Origin: Dyadobacter sp. 3J3 | GTDB lineage: Bacteria > Bacteroidota > Bacteroidia > Cytophagales > Spirosomataceae | Assembly: GCF_009801115.1 (NCBI RefSeq) | Contig: NZ_VTOL01000002.1 | Coordinates: forward strand, 620,001-684,000 | Direction of reading: 5' to 3' | Length of the DNA stretch: 64,000 nt | In this document: one piece after another, positions 1-8,445 of the stretch | Layout of the letters: the number at the start of each line of letters is the position of its first letter | How positions within the stretch are numbered: position 1 is the first letter of the stretch | Made by a program: the position numbers and the translations under genes | The notes under the pieces: generated by a model | What the model was told of the DNA's origin: nothing | What the model saw: only the letters and a program-made list of their open reading frames with translations | The model's database searches: none

Positions 1-413
1 GACAATTTCTTCCTTTCTAGCGGCCGGAATATCTCACGATTATACCGGAAAAATTTCATTTTAGGACCAGGCTATTTTGACGAACACTGAGGAACTTTCG
101 CCTAATGTTAGCCGCAATTTAAGTTGAACTTTGCGACGTAATAATTTTAAAAATTTATAATATAAGGAAGTGAATTACCGGTCACGCATGAAATTTCAGA
201 AGGAAGGATCGATATATAAAACAAGAATTAGAGTATGACATAAGGATATTATTGTATAACGGCATGGATTCACTTAACTTAGTCAAGTACAATAAAAAAT
301 TTATAAAAGTCAAAATAACAATCTTACAAAAAGAGAAATATTTCAAATTATCTAGCTGAAAAGGGATAGTAGGGATGGGTAAAATAATTAAACAACATTA
401 AAAATATAACAAA
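1..413. other. AT-rich non-coding left edge
   Basis: No reading frame with recognisable protein features covers this stretch. It becomes very AT-rich towards the first gene, as Bacteroidota leader regions usually are. I saw no convincing hairpin terminator or TAnnTTTG promoter box. Confidence 0.4.
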
Positions 414-1331
414 ATGAAGCCAGCAAATAGTACAATTAATATGCCGTTACTTGGGTTTGGGACTCTTATTCCGGATACTGCTACCACGATAAATGCTACA
501 AAGTATGCGTTAGAGGCTGGTTTTCGGCACTTCGATTGTGCGGAACGATACCGAAATGAAAGCGAGGTCGGTGAGGCATTGCAGGCAGGGCTTGCTGCTT
601 GTGGAATTTCGCGTGATGAGATTTTTATTACTACGAAATTATGGAATTCCAATCACCAGCCGGAACGTGTAAAACCCGCATTTGAAGCGAGCCTGAAAAG
701 ACTACGGATTAACTATCTTGATCTTTATCTAATCCATACCCCTTTCGCTTTCCAACCTGGCGATGAGCAGGAGCCCAGAGATGCAGACGGAAACATTATT
801 TACGACCGGGGCGTAACCTTACTGGATACCTGGAGGGCTATGGAGTCTCTGGTAGATTCCGGCAAATGCGGGGCAATCGGGCTGTCTGACATTAGTTTGA
901 AGGATCTTATTCCCATTTACGAAGCGGCGAGGATCAAGCCAGCCGTTGTTCAGATAGAATCACATCCATATCTTCCCGAAACAGAACTTCTGGAATTTTG
1001 CCAGGCGAACAATATCACTTTTTTAGCTTTTGCACCATTGGGTCATGGAATAAAACCGGGACCACTCGAAGATTCAGTTATTTTGTCTATTGCCAAACGT
1101 GTTGGAAAGACTCCGGCACAAGTGCTGCTCGCTTGGGCACTTCAGCGTGGAACTGCTTTACTAACGACGCCTAAAACTGCTGACCGGGCAAGAGAGAATT
1201 TTGATGTCTCTTTGCTGCCAGAAGATGCATTTGACCAGATCAATCGTATTCAAACAAGGCAAAGATTCAATCAAGTGGTGAGTACCGGCGTTCCGGGTTT
1301 CATTCCGCAGGGTAATTTGAACAAGAACTAA
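414..1331 (+). CDS. Aldo/keto reductase (AKR superfamily)
   Basis: A 305-residue cytoplasmic NAD(P)H-dependent carbonyl reductase of the usual AKR length. The catalytic tetrad is visible: Asp41 and Tyr46 in 'FDCAERY', Lys75 in 'ITTKLWN' and His108 in 'LYLIHTP'. The family folds as a TIM barrel and reduces aldehydes and ketones to alcohols; the 'TPKTADRARENF' stretch near the C-terminus fits the cofactor-binding region. The substrate cannot be read from sequence. The SnoaL-like gene starts 12 nt after the stop, so the two are probably co-transcribed. Catalytic residues are complete, so an active enzyme is expected. Confidence 0.9.
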   Translation: MKPANSTINMPLLGFGTLIPDTATTINATKYALEAGFRHFDCAERYRNESEVGEALQAGLAACGISRDEIFITTKLWNSNHQPERVKPAFEASLKRLRINYLDLYLIHTPFAFQPGDEQEPRDADGNIIYDRGVTLLDTWRAMESLVDSGKCGAIGLSDISLKDLIPIYEAARIKPAVVQIESHPYLPETELLEFCQANNITFLAFAPLGHGIKPGPLEDSVILSIAKRVGKTPAQVLLAWALQRGTALLTTPKTADRARENFDVSLLPEDAFDQINRIQTRQRFNQVVSTGVPGFIPQGNLNKN

Positions 1332-1343
1332 TTTAAACGGTCC

Positions 1344-1727
1344 ATGAAAGAAGAACAAATACGTGAAGTCCTGAACTTGCATTGGCAAGCATCAGCATCC
1401 GGTGATGTTGATTTGGAACATCAAATTTATGATGAAGATGTAATTTGTGATTATCCCCAGTCGGGTGAGCGCATTCTCGGAAAAAAGGATTTGCAGGCAC
1501 TCAGGAGTAACCATCCGGGTAAACCATCAGGCTTCGTTGTGAAACGTATGACCGGAAAGGGAAATCTCTGGATTACGGAATACAATATTACTTACCAGGA
1601 CCGGGCAGCATACACTGTAAGCATCATGGAGTTTAGGAATGGTAAAGTGATCCATGAAACACAATATTTCACAGATCCGTTTGAAGCTCCCGCATGGCGA
1701 AATCAATGGGTTCATCCGATGGACTGA
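1344..1727 (+). CDS. SnoaL-like / NTF2-like small protein
   Basis: A 127-residue protein with the pattern of the SnoaL-like branch of the NTF2 fold: an N-terminal helix around 'LNLHWQASASGDVD', the 'YDEDVICDYPQSGERILGK' stretch typical of these cone-shaped alpha+beta barrels, and a C-terminal strand ending 'ETQYFTDPFEAPAWRNQWV'. Members are small isomerases, hydrolases or ligand binders; no specific reaction can be assigned. It follows the aldo/keto reductase by 12 nt and probably shares its transcript, so it may act on a related small molecule. There is no signal peptide. Confidence 0.75.
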   Translation: MKEEQIREVLNLHWQASASGDVDLEHQIYDEDVICDYPQSGERILGKKDLQALRSNHPGKPSGFVVKRMTGKGNLWITEYNITYQDRAAYTVSIMEFRNGKVIHETQYFTDPFEAPAWRNQWVHPMD

Positions 1728-1970
1728 TGATATATTATGAACTTTAAAACATCGCGTATAAGTACTAATAGAGCGTTTTTGAAAACATAATTGATCGTTA
1801 ATTTCCATTTTATATTATCCGATATTAATTGTACAATAACAATGTATTCAACTTAAAAAATTTAGGTGAGTAATTCGGGACTTAGTTTTTTTGGCAAACT
1901 TTAAAGTATTGATTATTAGGTGGTAATAAATTTTACTCAAATCTCTTCCTCTATACAAGTAAGATAATCG

Positions 1971-2006
1971 AAAGCCTGTAAATTAACCATTTACGGGCTT
2001 TTCTGT
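1971..2006 (+). terminator. Rho-independent terminator
   Basis: A 13-bp stem (1971-1983 with 1989-2001, one G-U pair) around a 5-nt loop is followed by a T-rich tail on the + strand. It lies about 240 nt after the SnoaL-like gene and is the most likely end of that transcript, unless an unseen short RNA starts in between. Confidence 0.65.
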
Positions 2007-2150
2007 TTTTATTATTGTGTCAAAATATTCTTTTTTTCACAATAATTAGGTGAGGAAATTATATCGGCAAAAAAATAATTGTTCATCTAAGTCGAAGGAA
2101 GATTGGTACATTATCAGACCACCCTGGATCATACTTGGGAATTTATCATC

Positions 2151-2471
2151 TCAAAGTATAAAAATCGGATTTAAATATTCTATATGAAGACTGCGTGCCA
2201 ATGTTGTCATAACTACAACTGTTACATCAGCTAGCTGAGCCAATTGCGTAAGTATTGTGCCCACTCCGCCATTTGCACCATGCACCAGAATAGTTTGTCC
2301 AGCTTCCACTTTTGCTATTTTATGCAGCATTTGCCACGCGGTAATGCCATTTACAATTAAACTCTCAGCATCTAACGGATCAATTCCCTCCGGAACCGGT
2401 AGTAAATCAGTTTCTGAAATTTTATACAGCCCTTCAACAAAAGTCGGACAAATTCTGGATTCCAAATCCAA
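2151..2471 (-). pseudogene. Fragment of zinc-type alcohol dehydrogenase / quinone oxidoreductase (MDR)
   Basis: The 106-residue frame holds only the middle of an MDR protein. It shows the 'LLPVPEGIDPLDAESL' entry to the nucleotide-binding domain and the 'GITAWQML' and 'VHGANGGVGTILTQLAQLA' NAD(P)-binding stretch. The catalytic N-terminal domain and everything after the first Rossmann strand are missing. After 'QLAQLA' the sequence loses family resemblance. Full-length members have about 310-340 residues, so this is a remnant rather than a working enzyme. Confidence 0.75.
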
Positions 2472-2490
2472 AAAAATTCCGGATCCGGCG

Positions 2491-2664
2491 ATGACCAGAA
2501 CGTTCCGTCAAATCCAGAGCAATTTTATTCAAAACAATGCCTCAGGCATTGTTCCCACTGTAATACCTGGATGGAAAAAGGAAATTCCCCATCCTTCACT
2601 TGAAATAAACAAAAAATGGATTACAGGTATTGGATTTATTGCCTTGGCTAAATACGTCACATGA
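2491..2664 (+). pseudogene. Possible C-terminal gene remnant followed by a terminator
   Basis: An open stretch on the + strand ends in 'GIGFIALAKYVT' 16 nt before a strong hairpin terminator, as the 3' end of a real gene would. Nothing upstream in the same frame is recognisable, because the MDR fragment on the other strand begins within about 20 nt. I do not recognise the family. The likely history is that a deletion joined the tails of two genes. Confidence 0.3.
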
Positions 2665-2680
2665 GCCGTCGACCAAAAGT

Positions 2681-2715
2681 AAGTCTCTCCCACTTGAAGG
2701 CGGGAGAGACTTTTT
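2681..2715 (+). terminator. Rho-independent terminator
   Basis: An 11-bp G/C-containing stem (2681-2691 with 2702-2712) with a 10-nt loop is followed by a T run on the + strand. It sits directly after the probable remnant of a + strand gene. Confidence 0.75.
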
Positions 2716-2908
2716 AACCCTTCTCTGGCACGAATAAAAGACCATATCGCCAGACCATTCGGGACGCTTAGACCTACGATGAGATTGTTACCTTTTCTCT
2801 ATAAATTGAAAAGTTTTTTATTGGAGTAACTTCCATTTGATTCACCCTCAAGACAATAAACTTTTCTTCACAACAGCGCCTTGAGATGGTACAGACTACT
2901 TTCGAGGT

Positions 2909-4234
2909 CTAGAATTTCCGATACATGCCACCCAGATATTGGTTGGCATCTTCTTCTGCGAACTGCGCTTTTTTGGCATCCCAGTGCAATGTTTTATTCG
3001 GGAAACGGCCGGCAATTACACCAAGCAATATGGTTTCCGTAAGGCGCGAAGCATAAGAGAATGGTGCGCTGCATGTAGCTTTGCCCAAACATGCATCCAC
3101 AAACTCATGATAATGCTTGTGCACTTCTGAACTGTACTCCCGAACCGGCTCACTCAATTTGAACTGCGAAATATCAATATCTTTATAGCTGCCGTCAACG
3201 ATGAGTTTGGGCATAACCTGGAAATGCGGTAAATACAATCTGCCTTTTTCTCCGATAAACATGGCGCCCTGGTCGTGCAGGTCAGCTCCGTCGGGAAGCA
3301 TCAGATCTTCCCTTTGTTTGTCAGCGCCCACGCCATCATACCATACCCATTTCAGGGTATCCGCAGTATATTTTGTTCCTGGAAATTCATAGGTAACCAT
3401 GTTCTTTTCAGGGTATCCAAATCCATTTGGCTTGCGGCAATTCGTAGTAATGGTTCTGGGCACATCCAGTTGCAAGGCGTTGTAAGGCGTATCAAAAATA
3501 TGTACTCCCATATCACCCAACGTAGCACAACCATAATCAACAAGCTTCCGCCAGTTACCAGGATGGTAAAAACCATCTTTATAAGGCCTTTCTGCCGAAG
3601 TTCCCTGCCATAAATTCCAGTCTAAGTTGGCTGGTACAGGATCGCCGGTTTCTGGCACAGGGCCATTATAACCCCAGTTTTTTGGTGACCACGCTCTTAC
3701 AGTATGTACTTTCCCAACAATTCCGGATTGGATTAGTAAAGTGGCTAGTTTGTAATCATAAAAAGAATGCACCTGAATACCCATTTGGGTTACGAGTTTT
3801 TTGTCTTTGGCAAGTTTGTCCATTGCCCTGGCTTCTTTTACATAGTGCGTAAGTGGCTTTTGACAATAAACAGGTTTATTCATTTCCATGGCCATAATTG
3901 ACGCTGGTGCATGGGTGTGATCAGGTGTTGACACAATCACTGCATCAATATCCTTACTCATTTCTTTGAGCATCACGCGATAATCTTTGTATGTTTTGGC
4001 ATTTGGAAACTTAGAGCTCACAGTCGCTAAAACAGTGGCATCAACATCGCAAAGTGCGACCACATCCACGTTACTATGAATTGATATGGAAGCCAGGTCG
4101 GCCTGTCCCATCCCACCTAAACCGATGTGAGCGGTTCTTAAACGTTTGTCGGCAGAAAAAGCCCATGATTCAGCGGGCATCAAGGCAAAGGATGACAAGG
4201 CGGCTGCATTTTTAAGAAACTCTCTTTTGTTCAT
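2909..4234 (-). CDS. Gfo/Idh/MocA-family oxidoreductase with twin-arginine-like leader
   Basis: A 441-residue NAD(P)-dependent dehydrogenase of the Gfo/Idh/MocA group. After an N-terminal 'KREFLK' leader (a KR variant of the Tat motif, then a hydrophobic stretch) comes the Rossmann fold, with 'TAHIGLGGMGQADL' near residue 34 and 'ALCDVD'. 'STPDHTHAPASIMAM' and 'QKPLTHYVKEARAM' follow, the latter holding the conserved KP lysine. Such proteins oxidise or epimerise sugars and inositols, and Bacteroidota encode many exported copies. The leader predicts folded export to the periplasm, where the bound cofactor would travel with the enzyme. No sugar operon surrounds it, so the substrate is unknown. 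Confidence 0.88.
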   Translation of the reverse strand: MNKREFLKNAAALSSFALMPAESWAFSADKRLRTAHIGLGGMGQADLASISIHSNVDVVALCDVDATVLATVSSKFPNAKTYKDYRVMLKEMSKDIDAVIVSTPDHTHAPASIMAMEMNKPVYCQKPLTHYVKEARAMDKLAKDKKLVTQMGIQVHSFYDYKLATLLIQSGIVGKVHTVRAWSPKNWGYNGPVPETGDPVPANLDWNLWQGTSAERPYKDGFYHPGNWRKLVDYGCATLGDMGVHIFDTPYNALQLDVPRTITTNCRKPNGFGYPEKNMVTYEFPGTKYTADTLKWVWYDGVGADKQREDLMLPDGADLHDQGAMFIGEKGRLYLPHFQVMPKLIVDGSYKDIDISQFKLSEPVREYSSEVHKHYHEFVDACLGKATCSAPFSYASRLTETILLGVIAGRFPNKTLHWDAKKAQFAEEDANQYLGGMYRKF

Positions 4235-4786
4235 GAATTCAAAAAGGTTAATTTTTTTAGGAAAAAAATGAATGGTATTAAATGCATGTAGTAACTCTGG
4301 TTGTCTTGAAAACCGGCAAGTTCCACATTAAGTCAATGAAAAAGCTTAAAATTGATCTGTTTTTAGATCAATTCCAAAAATATGTGCCTTAGCTGGGTTG
4401 TTTTTTAAGATTTTAGGTCCACTTGGAAGGGAAGTCGGTTATGTAAACTGCATTTGTATAGCTGACAATGGTCAGGACTTCCTGAAAAACTTCTACCTTT
4501 TAATCCGTGTGAGCATTGGAACTAAATGGGCTATCATTAAGAAGTTGGAGCATACGGTTTGAGCAGGCTGGATACTTGTTGCTTACCTCTTGAATCCTTA
4601 GACCAGTTTTAAGCCTCACACAAGAAATAGACGGTATAAGAAATTATTAAAAATGCACAGCTGCGTTCATCAGGAACGAATGTTGCTTACTCCGCAACAA
4701 AATGCCTAAATAACTGTCCTCCGCGCATACCTTAAAGGTGCTTCGAAATTGTTGTAGAAAATACAAACTTGTGATAGTTTTTTTTC
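4235..4786. other. Non-coding interval, possibly degraded insertion-sequence flank
   Basis: About 550 nt without a credible gene. A small hairpin (GTTGC/GCAAC) lies near 4683-4700. Higher GC than other gaps and the transposase remnant downstream suggest eroded mobile DNA. Confidence 0.3.
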
Positions 4787-4864
4787 AGGTTGGACAGCAG
4801 TCCGCGCCGAGCCGCTGACACTTTTTTATAAGCGATGATATACGCTGGTGCTCCTGTCCAACCT
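4787..4864 (+). ncRNA. Structured element upstream of an IS110 transposase remnant, possible bridge-RNA relic
   Basis: An 11-bp perfect inverted repeat (4787-4797 with 4854-4864) encloses a 56-nt loop that contains shorter stems, including AGCG/CGCT near 4831-4847. More hairpins follow around 4914-4965. The block ends about 145 nt before the start of an IS110-type transposase fragment. In IS110 elements such as IS621, the non-coding end beside the transposase encodes the structured bridge RNA that guides recombination. Position and folding fit, but no known covariance model was applied and the element is broken, so this is a hypothesis. Confidence 0.3.
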
Positions 4865-5008
4865 TTATTCTCTGTAACTTAAATATCCCTAATCAATTAG
4901 TTTTTATTGCAATCCTGCCGCGTAGGCGGTTTGATGGATATGTCAAATTCGAGCGGACGCCGACAGGAAAAACTATTATGCACAATATTTCATCTTCAAA
5001 TTCTCTTG

Positions 5009-5182
5009 ATGATGGTCAAACAGACAGAAAATTCAACAGCATTACTTCGCTACGCTGTTGGTATCAATGTAAGCAAGGACTATTTACAAATTTGTTTATC
5101 AAACATTGATATCAATGAAAAAACCACTGTGAAACGGACAAGGAAGATTCCACTATTTCATATTTGTAGCAGATCATATTAG
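5009..5182 (+). pseudogene. IS110-family transposase, N-terminal remnant
   Basis: The frame from 5009 encodes 'RYAVGINVSKDYLQICLS', the N-terminal RuvC-like DEDD motif of IS110 transposases (usually '.vGiDvsKd...'). The first acidic residue has become Asn ('GINVSK'). The similarity stops after about 55 residues and the rest of the roughly 320-residue recombinase is absent. It is a dead fragment. The longer upstream part of the same frame is not conserved and is probably non-coding. Confidence 0.65.
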
Positions 5183-5300
5183 TATCCGGGTAAAGGTTAA
5201 CAATATTTTCAACCCATTTATCGATAGATAAACAAAAGATTATCAACACATTCCTAAATCTAGTTTTCGCTCATAGGAAATTATTTAAAGCCGTCCGGAA

Positions 5301-5340
5301 TTGGACGTTAATCTGTTCATTTTCGGACAGATTATATATC
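5301..5340. repeat. Inverted repeats upstream of the PadR gene
   Basis: An 8-bp perfect palindrome (5309-5316 with 5327-5334, 10-nt spacer) lies about 95 nt before the PadR start, and a smaller CGTCC/GGACG repeat sits just before it. PadR regulators often control themselves and the adjacent transporter through such dyads, so this is a candidate operator region. It may instead be left over from the nearby transposon remnant. Confidence 0.35.
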
Positions 5341-5427
5341 CAGATATCACCCAAAACTTCTCTTGTCCGCATTTTAGACAATGGCAAGATATTTGTTAGA
5401 CATTTGCATAACTAATAACACTGTCAC

Positions 5428-5754
5428 ATGAAAGGAACCTATCTCGGCGAGTTCGAAGAAGTGGTTTTACTTGCTGTCGCTATCCGTACAAAAGATGCAT
5501 ACGGCGCTTCTGTGGTTAATGAAATTGAGCTACAAATGGGCCGTTCAGTCAATTTGGGTGCCGTGCATACTGCCTTGCACCGACTTGAAGAAAAAGGTTT
5601 GGTTACTTCTCAAATGGGCGGTGTGACAGCTGAGCGTGGTGGTCGCAGCAAAAGATTATACGTTGTTACTATAACGGGACTCAAAGCTATTGAAGAAATC
5701 AGACAACTGCGTAACCAGATGTGGGATACCATTCCAAAAATAGCATGGTCATGA
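5428..5754 (+). CDS. PadR-family transcriptional regulator
   Basis: A 108-residue winged-helix protein matching the compact PadR form. 'KGTYLGEFEEVVLLAVAI' starts helix 1, 'YGASVVNEIELQMGRSVNLGAVHTALHRLEEKGLV' is the recognition helix and wing, and 'GGRSKRLYVVTITGLKAI' is the second wing and dimer helix. The stop codon overlaps the next gene's start as ATGA at 5751-5754, so regulator and transporter are translationally coupled. In Bacteroidota this pair is common, and the PadR protein is expected to repress the operon until a toxic or membrane-stress ligand binds. Confidence 0.9.
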   Translation: MKGTYLGEFEEVVLLAVAIRTKDAYGASVVNEIELQMGRSVNLGAVHTALHRLEEKGLVTSQMGGVTAERGGRSKRLYVVTITGLKAIEEIRQLRNQMWDTIPKIAWS

Positions 5755-8393
5755 ATTCTTCTCAACCGAATCGCGAAAACCCACCCCGCATGGCTACTAA
5801 GCTGTTTCATTGGTTTTGTGCTGCGCATTTACTGAATGAAATGGAAGACGATCTGGATGAGCTTTTTCAACAACGGGTCAGGACGGTTGGTATACACAGG
5901 GCAAGATGGCGTTATGTTCAGGATGTGGTAAGCCTCTTGCGGCCCAGCCTGATGCGGCCCAGCCCGATAAAATCGAAAGAAAATCAATATTCAAACCCAA
6001 GCCATACGGACACGCTGCACAACTACTTTAAAATCGCATGGAGGATCCTTGTCAAAAACGGCACTTTTTCAACAGTCAATATTATGGGCTTGTCCGTAGG
6101 CATGACTACGGCCATACTAATCGGTTTATGGATATTTGATGAAATGTCTTACGACAAATATCATCAAAATTATGAGCGAATCGCACGCGTCATGCAGCAT
6201 CAAACCTACAATGGATCAACCAGCACTACTCCCGCTACACCTCTTCCCATGCGTGCAGCTCTTCAAAATGAGTATGCAAGCGAATTCAGCCATATCGCAT
6301 TATCTTCCTGGACTGAGGATCATATCCTTACTTATGGTACAAATAAATTCACAAAAAAAGGCAACTGCGTAGAACCGGATTTCCCCTTCATGATGTCGCT
6401 CAAAATGATTAAAGGCGTAGCGACAGGTCTGAACAATCCCAATTCTATGCTGCTTTCAGAATCAGTTTCAAAAGCGTTGTTTGGCAGCGATGATCCCATC
6501 AATAAAATCCTTAAAGTTGATAATAAAAACTACTTTAAAGTAACAGGTGTATATGAAGACCTACCCTACGCAACCGAGTTTCGGGATGTGTCATTTCTAC
6601 TTCCCTGGAAGTTTTTCGTGGAAGAAGAAGCATGGGTAAAACGATCAGAAACGAACTGGGGAAACAACTCATTTCTGTTGCTGGTACAGATTGCCCCGAA
6701 TACGAGTTTTGAAAAAGTGACTGCAAAAATAGAAGGTATTAAAGCCCGTCATGCCAAAGAGGAGGCCCGGTTCAACCCCAAAGCTTTTCTTCACCCCATG
6801 AGCCGATGGCATTTATATTCAGAGTGGGGAAATGGCCGGCCAGTTCGCGGACGAATTCAGTTTGTCTGGCTATTTGGCATCATTGGTGGATTTGTTCTTT
6901 TGCTGGCCTGCATTAATTTCATGAACCTCTCTACCGCCCAGTCGCAAAAACGGGCCAAAGAAGTTGGTATTTGCAAGGCTATCGGTTCAATACGCAGTCA
7001 ACTAATCGCACAGTTCTTCATTGAATCTCTACTGCTAGCGATGATCTCTTTTACGCTTTCAATAATCCTGATACAAGGCCTCCTACCTTGGTTTAATCAA
7101 ATCGCAGATAAAAAAATTAATTTCCCCTGGCATAATGAAAGAAGCTGGGCACTTGGCGTCGGCTTTACAATGTTGACAGGATTACTGGCAGGCAGTTATC
7201 CGGCATTATATTTATCTGGTTTCAGGCCGATCAAAGTACTTAAAGGCACCTGTCAGGCAGGTCGTTTTGCAGCTCTACCACGTCAGGTTTTAGTTGTTGT
7301 TCAATTTACAGTTTCAATCACCCTTGTCGTTGGTACGCTTATTGTGCTCCGCCAGATTCAGCACGCTAAAAACAGACCGGTAGGTTTCGACAGATCGGGA
7401 CTGCTTTCTATCGCAATGAATACGCCTGATCTTCACAGACCCGACCTGGCACTTAGACAGGATTTAATGCAAACGGGCGCCGACCTTAACATCGCAAAGT
7501 CATCCAGCCCAACGTCAGAAGTTTGGAGCAGCGATGCAAGTTTCAGCTGGCCAGGAAAAGATCCTAACCAAACAGGCGATTTCGGGACCGTTGGTATTAC
7601 CTATGAATATGGTAAAACGGTCGGCTGGCAATTTAAAGAAGGTCGCGATTTTTCACGCAATTTTTCTACTGACGCCATGGGAATCGTGATCAATGAAAGT
7701 GCAGCCAAATTCATGGGATTAAAGAAAACAGTAGGGACGCATATCAAATGGAACGGTGAACAATATACCATCATTGGCCTTATTCAGGATGTTGTAACGG
7801 GATCGCCTTTTATGCCGATCCAGCCCACTATATTTTTGTTAAAAGAAGACTGGGCTTATTTTTTCCACATCCGGCTCAATCCAGCTTTAACAGTACAACA
7901 GGCACTATTAAAGCTGGAACCCGTTTTCAAAAAACACAATCCTGGCAGCCCTTTTGAGTACAAGTTTGCCAGTGAAGAGTACGATCAAAAGTTTCATGCC
8001 GAAGAACGGATCGGTAAGCTCTCAACGGTTTTTGCTTCTTTGGCCATCTTCATCAGCTGCCTGGGACTTTTTGGTCTGGCATCCTTTTTCGCTGAACAGC
8101 GTCAAAAAGAGATTGGAATTCGTAAAGTGCTTGGCGCTTCGATAGTAAATTTGTGGCAGATGCTTTCAAAAGATTTTGTGGTTTTGGTTGTCATTTCCTG
8201 TGTGCTGGCTATTCCTATTGCCTATTATCTCATGCATGACTGGCTGCAACAGTATACCTACCGTACTATCGTTTCCTGGTGGATTTTTGCAGCGGCCATG
8301 TCAGGAGCTTTACTTATTACACTTGTCACTGTTAGTTTTCAGGCAATAAAAGCCGCTGTGCTGAATCCTGTCAAAAGCTTGCGGAATGAGTGA
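5751..8393 (+). CDS. MacB/FtsX-type ABC permease with N-terminal permease prefix domain
   Basis: Translation most likely begins at ATG 5751, overlapping the PadR stop, giving 880 residues; earlier GTG and ATG codons exist at 5721 and 5745. Residues of about 20-70 form the permease prefix domain ('LFHWFCAAHLLNEMEDDLDELF'). Then follow two copies of the MacB_PCD periplasmic module plus FtsX domain. Membrane segments lie near residues 110-130, in a three-helix block around 380-490 and in another block at the C-terminus ('IFISCLGLFGLASFFAEQRQKEIGIRKVLGAS'). Each FtsX domain carries the '(K/R)EvGI.K..G' coupling motif. The ATPase is not adjacent and must be supplied elsewhere, if one is used. Substrate unknown. 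Confidence 0.85.
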   Translation: MNSSQPNRENPPRMATKLFHWFCAAHLLNEMEDDLDELFQQRVRTVGIHRARWRYVQDVVSLLRPSLMRPSPIKSKENQYSNPSHTDTLHNYFKIAWRILVKNGTFSTVNIMGLSVGMTTAILIGLWIFDEMSYDKYHQNYERIARVMQHQTYNGSTSTTPATPLPMRAALQNEYASEFSHIALSSWTEDHILTYGTNKFTKKGNCVEPDFPFMMSLKMIKGVATGLNNPNSMLLSESVSKALFGSDDPINKILKVDNKNYFKVTGVYEDLPYATEFRDVSFLLPWKFFVEEEAWVKRSETNWGNNSFLLLVQIAPNTSFEKVTAKIEGIKARHAKEEARFNPKAFLHPMSRWHLYSEWGNGRPVRGRIQFVWLFGIIGGFVLLLACINFMNLSTAQSQKRAKEVGICKAIGSIRSQLIAQFFIESLLLAMISFTLSIILIQGLLPWFNQIADKKINFPWHNERSWALGVGFTMLTGLLAGSYPALYLSGFRPIKVLKGTCQAGRFAALPRQVLVVVQFTVSITLVVGTLIVLRQIQHAKNRPVGFDRSGLLSIAMNTPDLHRPDLALRQDLMQTGADLNIAKSSSPTSEVWSSDASFSWPGKDPNQTGDFGTVGITYEYGKTVGWQFKEGRDFSRNFSTDAMGIVINESAAKFMGLKKTVGTHIKWNGEQYTIIGLIQDVVTGSPFMPIQPTIFLLKEDWAYFFHIRLNPALTVQQALLKLEPVFKKHNPGSPFEYKFASEEYDQKFHAEERIGKLSTVFASLAIFISCLGLFGLASFFAEQRQKEIGIRKVLGASIVNLWQMLSKDFVVLVVISCVLAIPIAYYLMHDWLQQYTYRTIVSWWIFAAAMSGALLITLVTVSFQAIKAAVLNPVKSLRNE

Positions 8394-8418
8394 CGTTAGT
8401 TAGAAATCCAATTTTCCG

Positions 8419-8426
8419 TATATTTG
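8419..8426 (+). promoter_or_regulatory. Bacteroidota -7 box for the AraC gene
   Basis: TATATTTG matches the Bacteroidota primary-sigma -7 consensus TAnnTTTG, 20 nt before the AraC start codon. A clear -33 TTG is not visible at the expected spacing. Confidence 0.45.
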
Positions 8427-8445
8427 TTTTTTACAAAAACATATT

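Noticed and set aside
1161-1388. 75-residue antisense open frame on the aldo/keto reductase end
   Set aside because: A shadow of two real + strand genes with no conserved features.
2533-2553. 9-bp perfect palindrome in the gene-remnant region
   Set aside because: No T tract and no nearby intact gene; seen as chance or as part of the dead sequence.
2257-2664. 135-residue open frame on the + strand
   Set aside because: Its first half is the antisense of the MDR fragment. Only the tail after 2491 may be real.
4907-5008. Upstream part of the frame leading into the IS110 remnant
   Set aside because: No similarity to IS110 proteins before the Met at 5009; the codons fall in the structured non-coding end.
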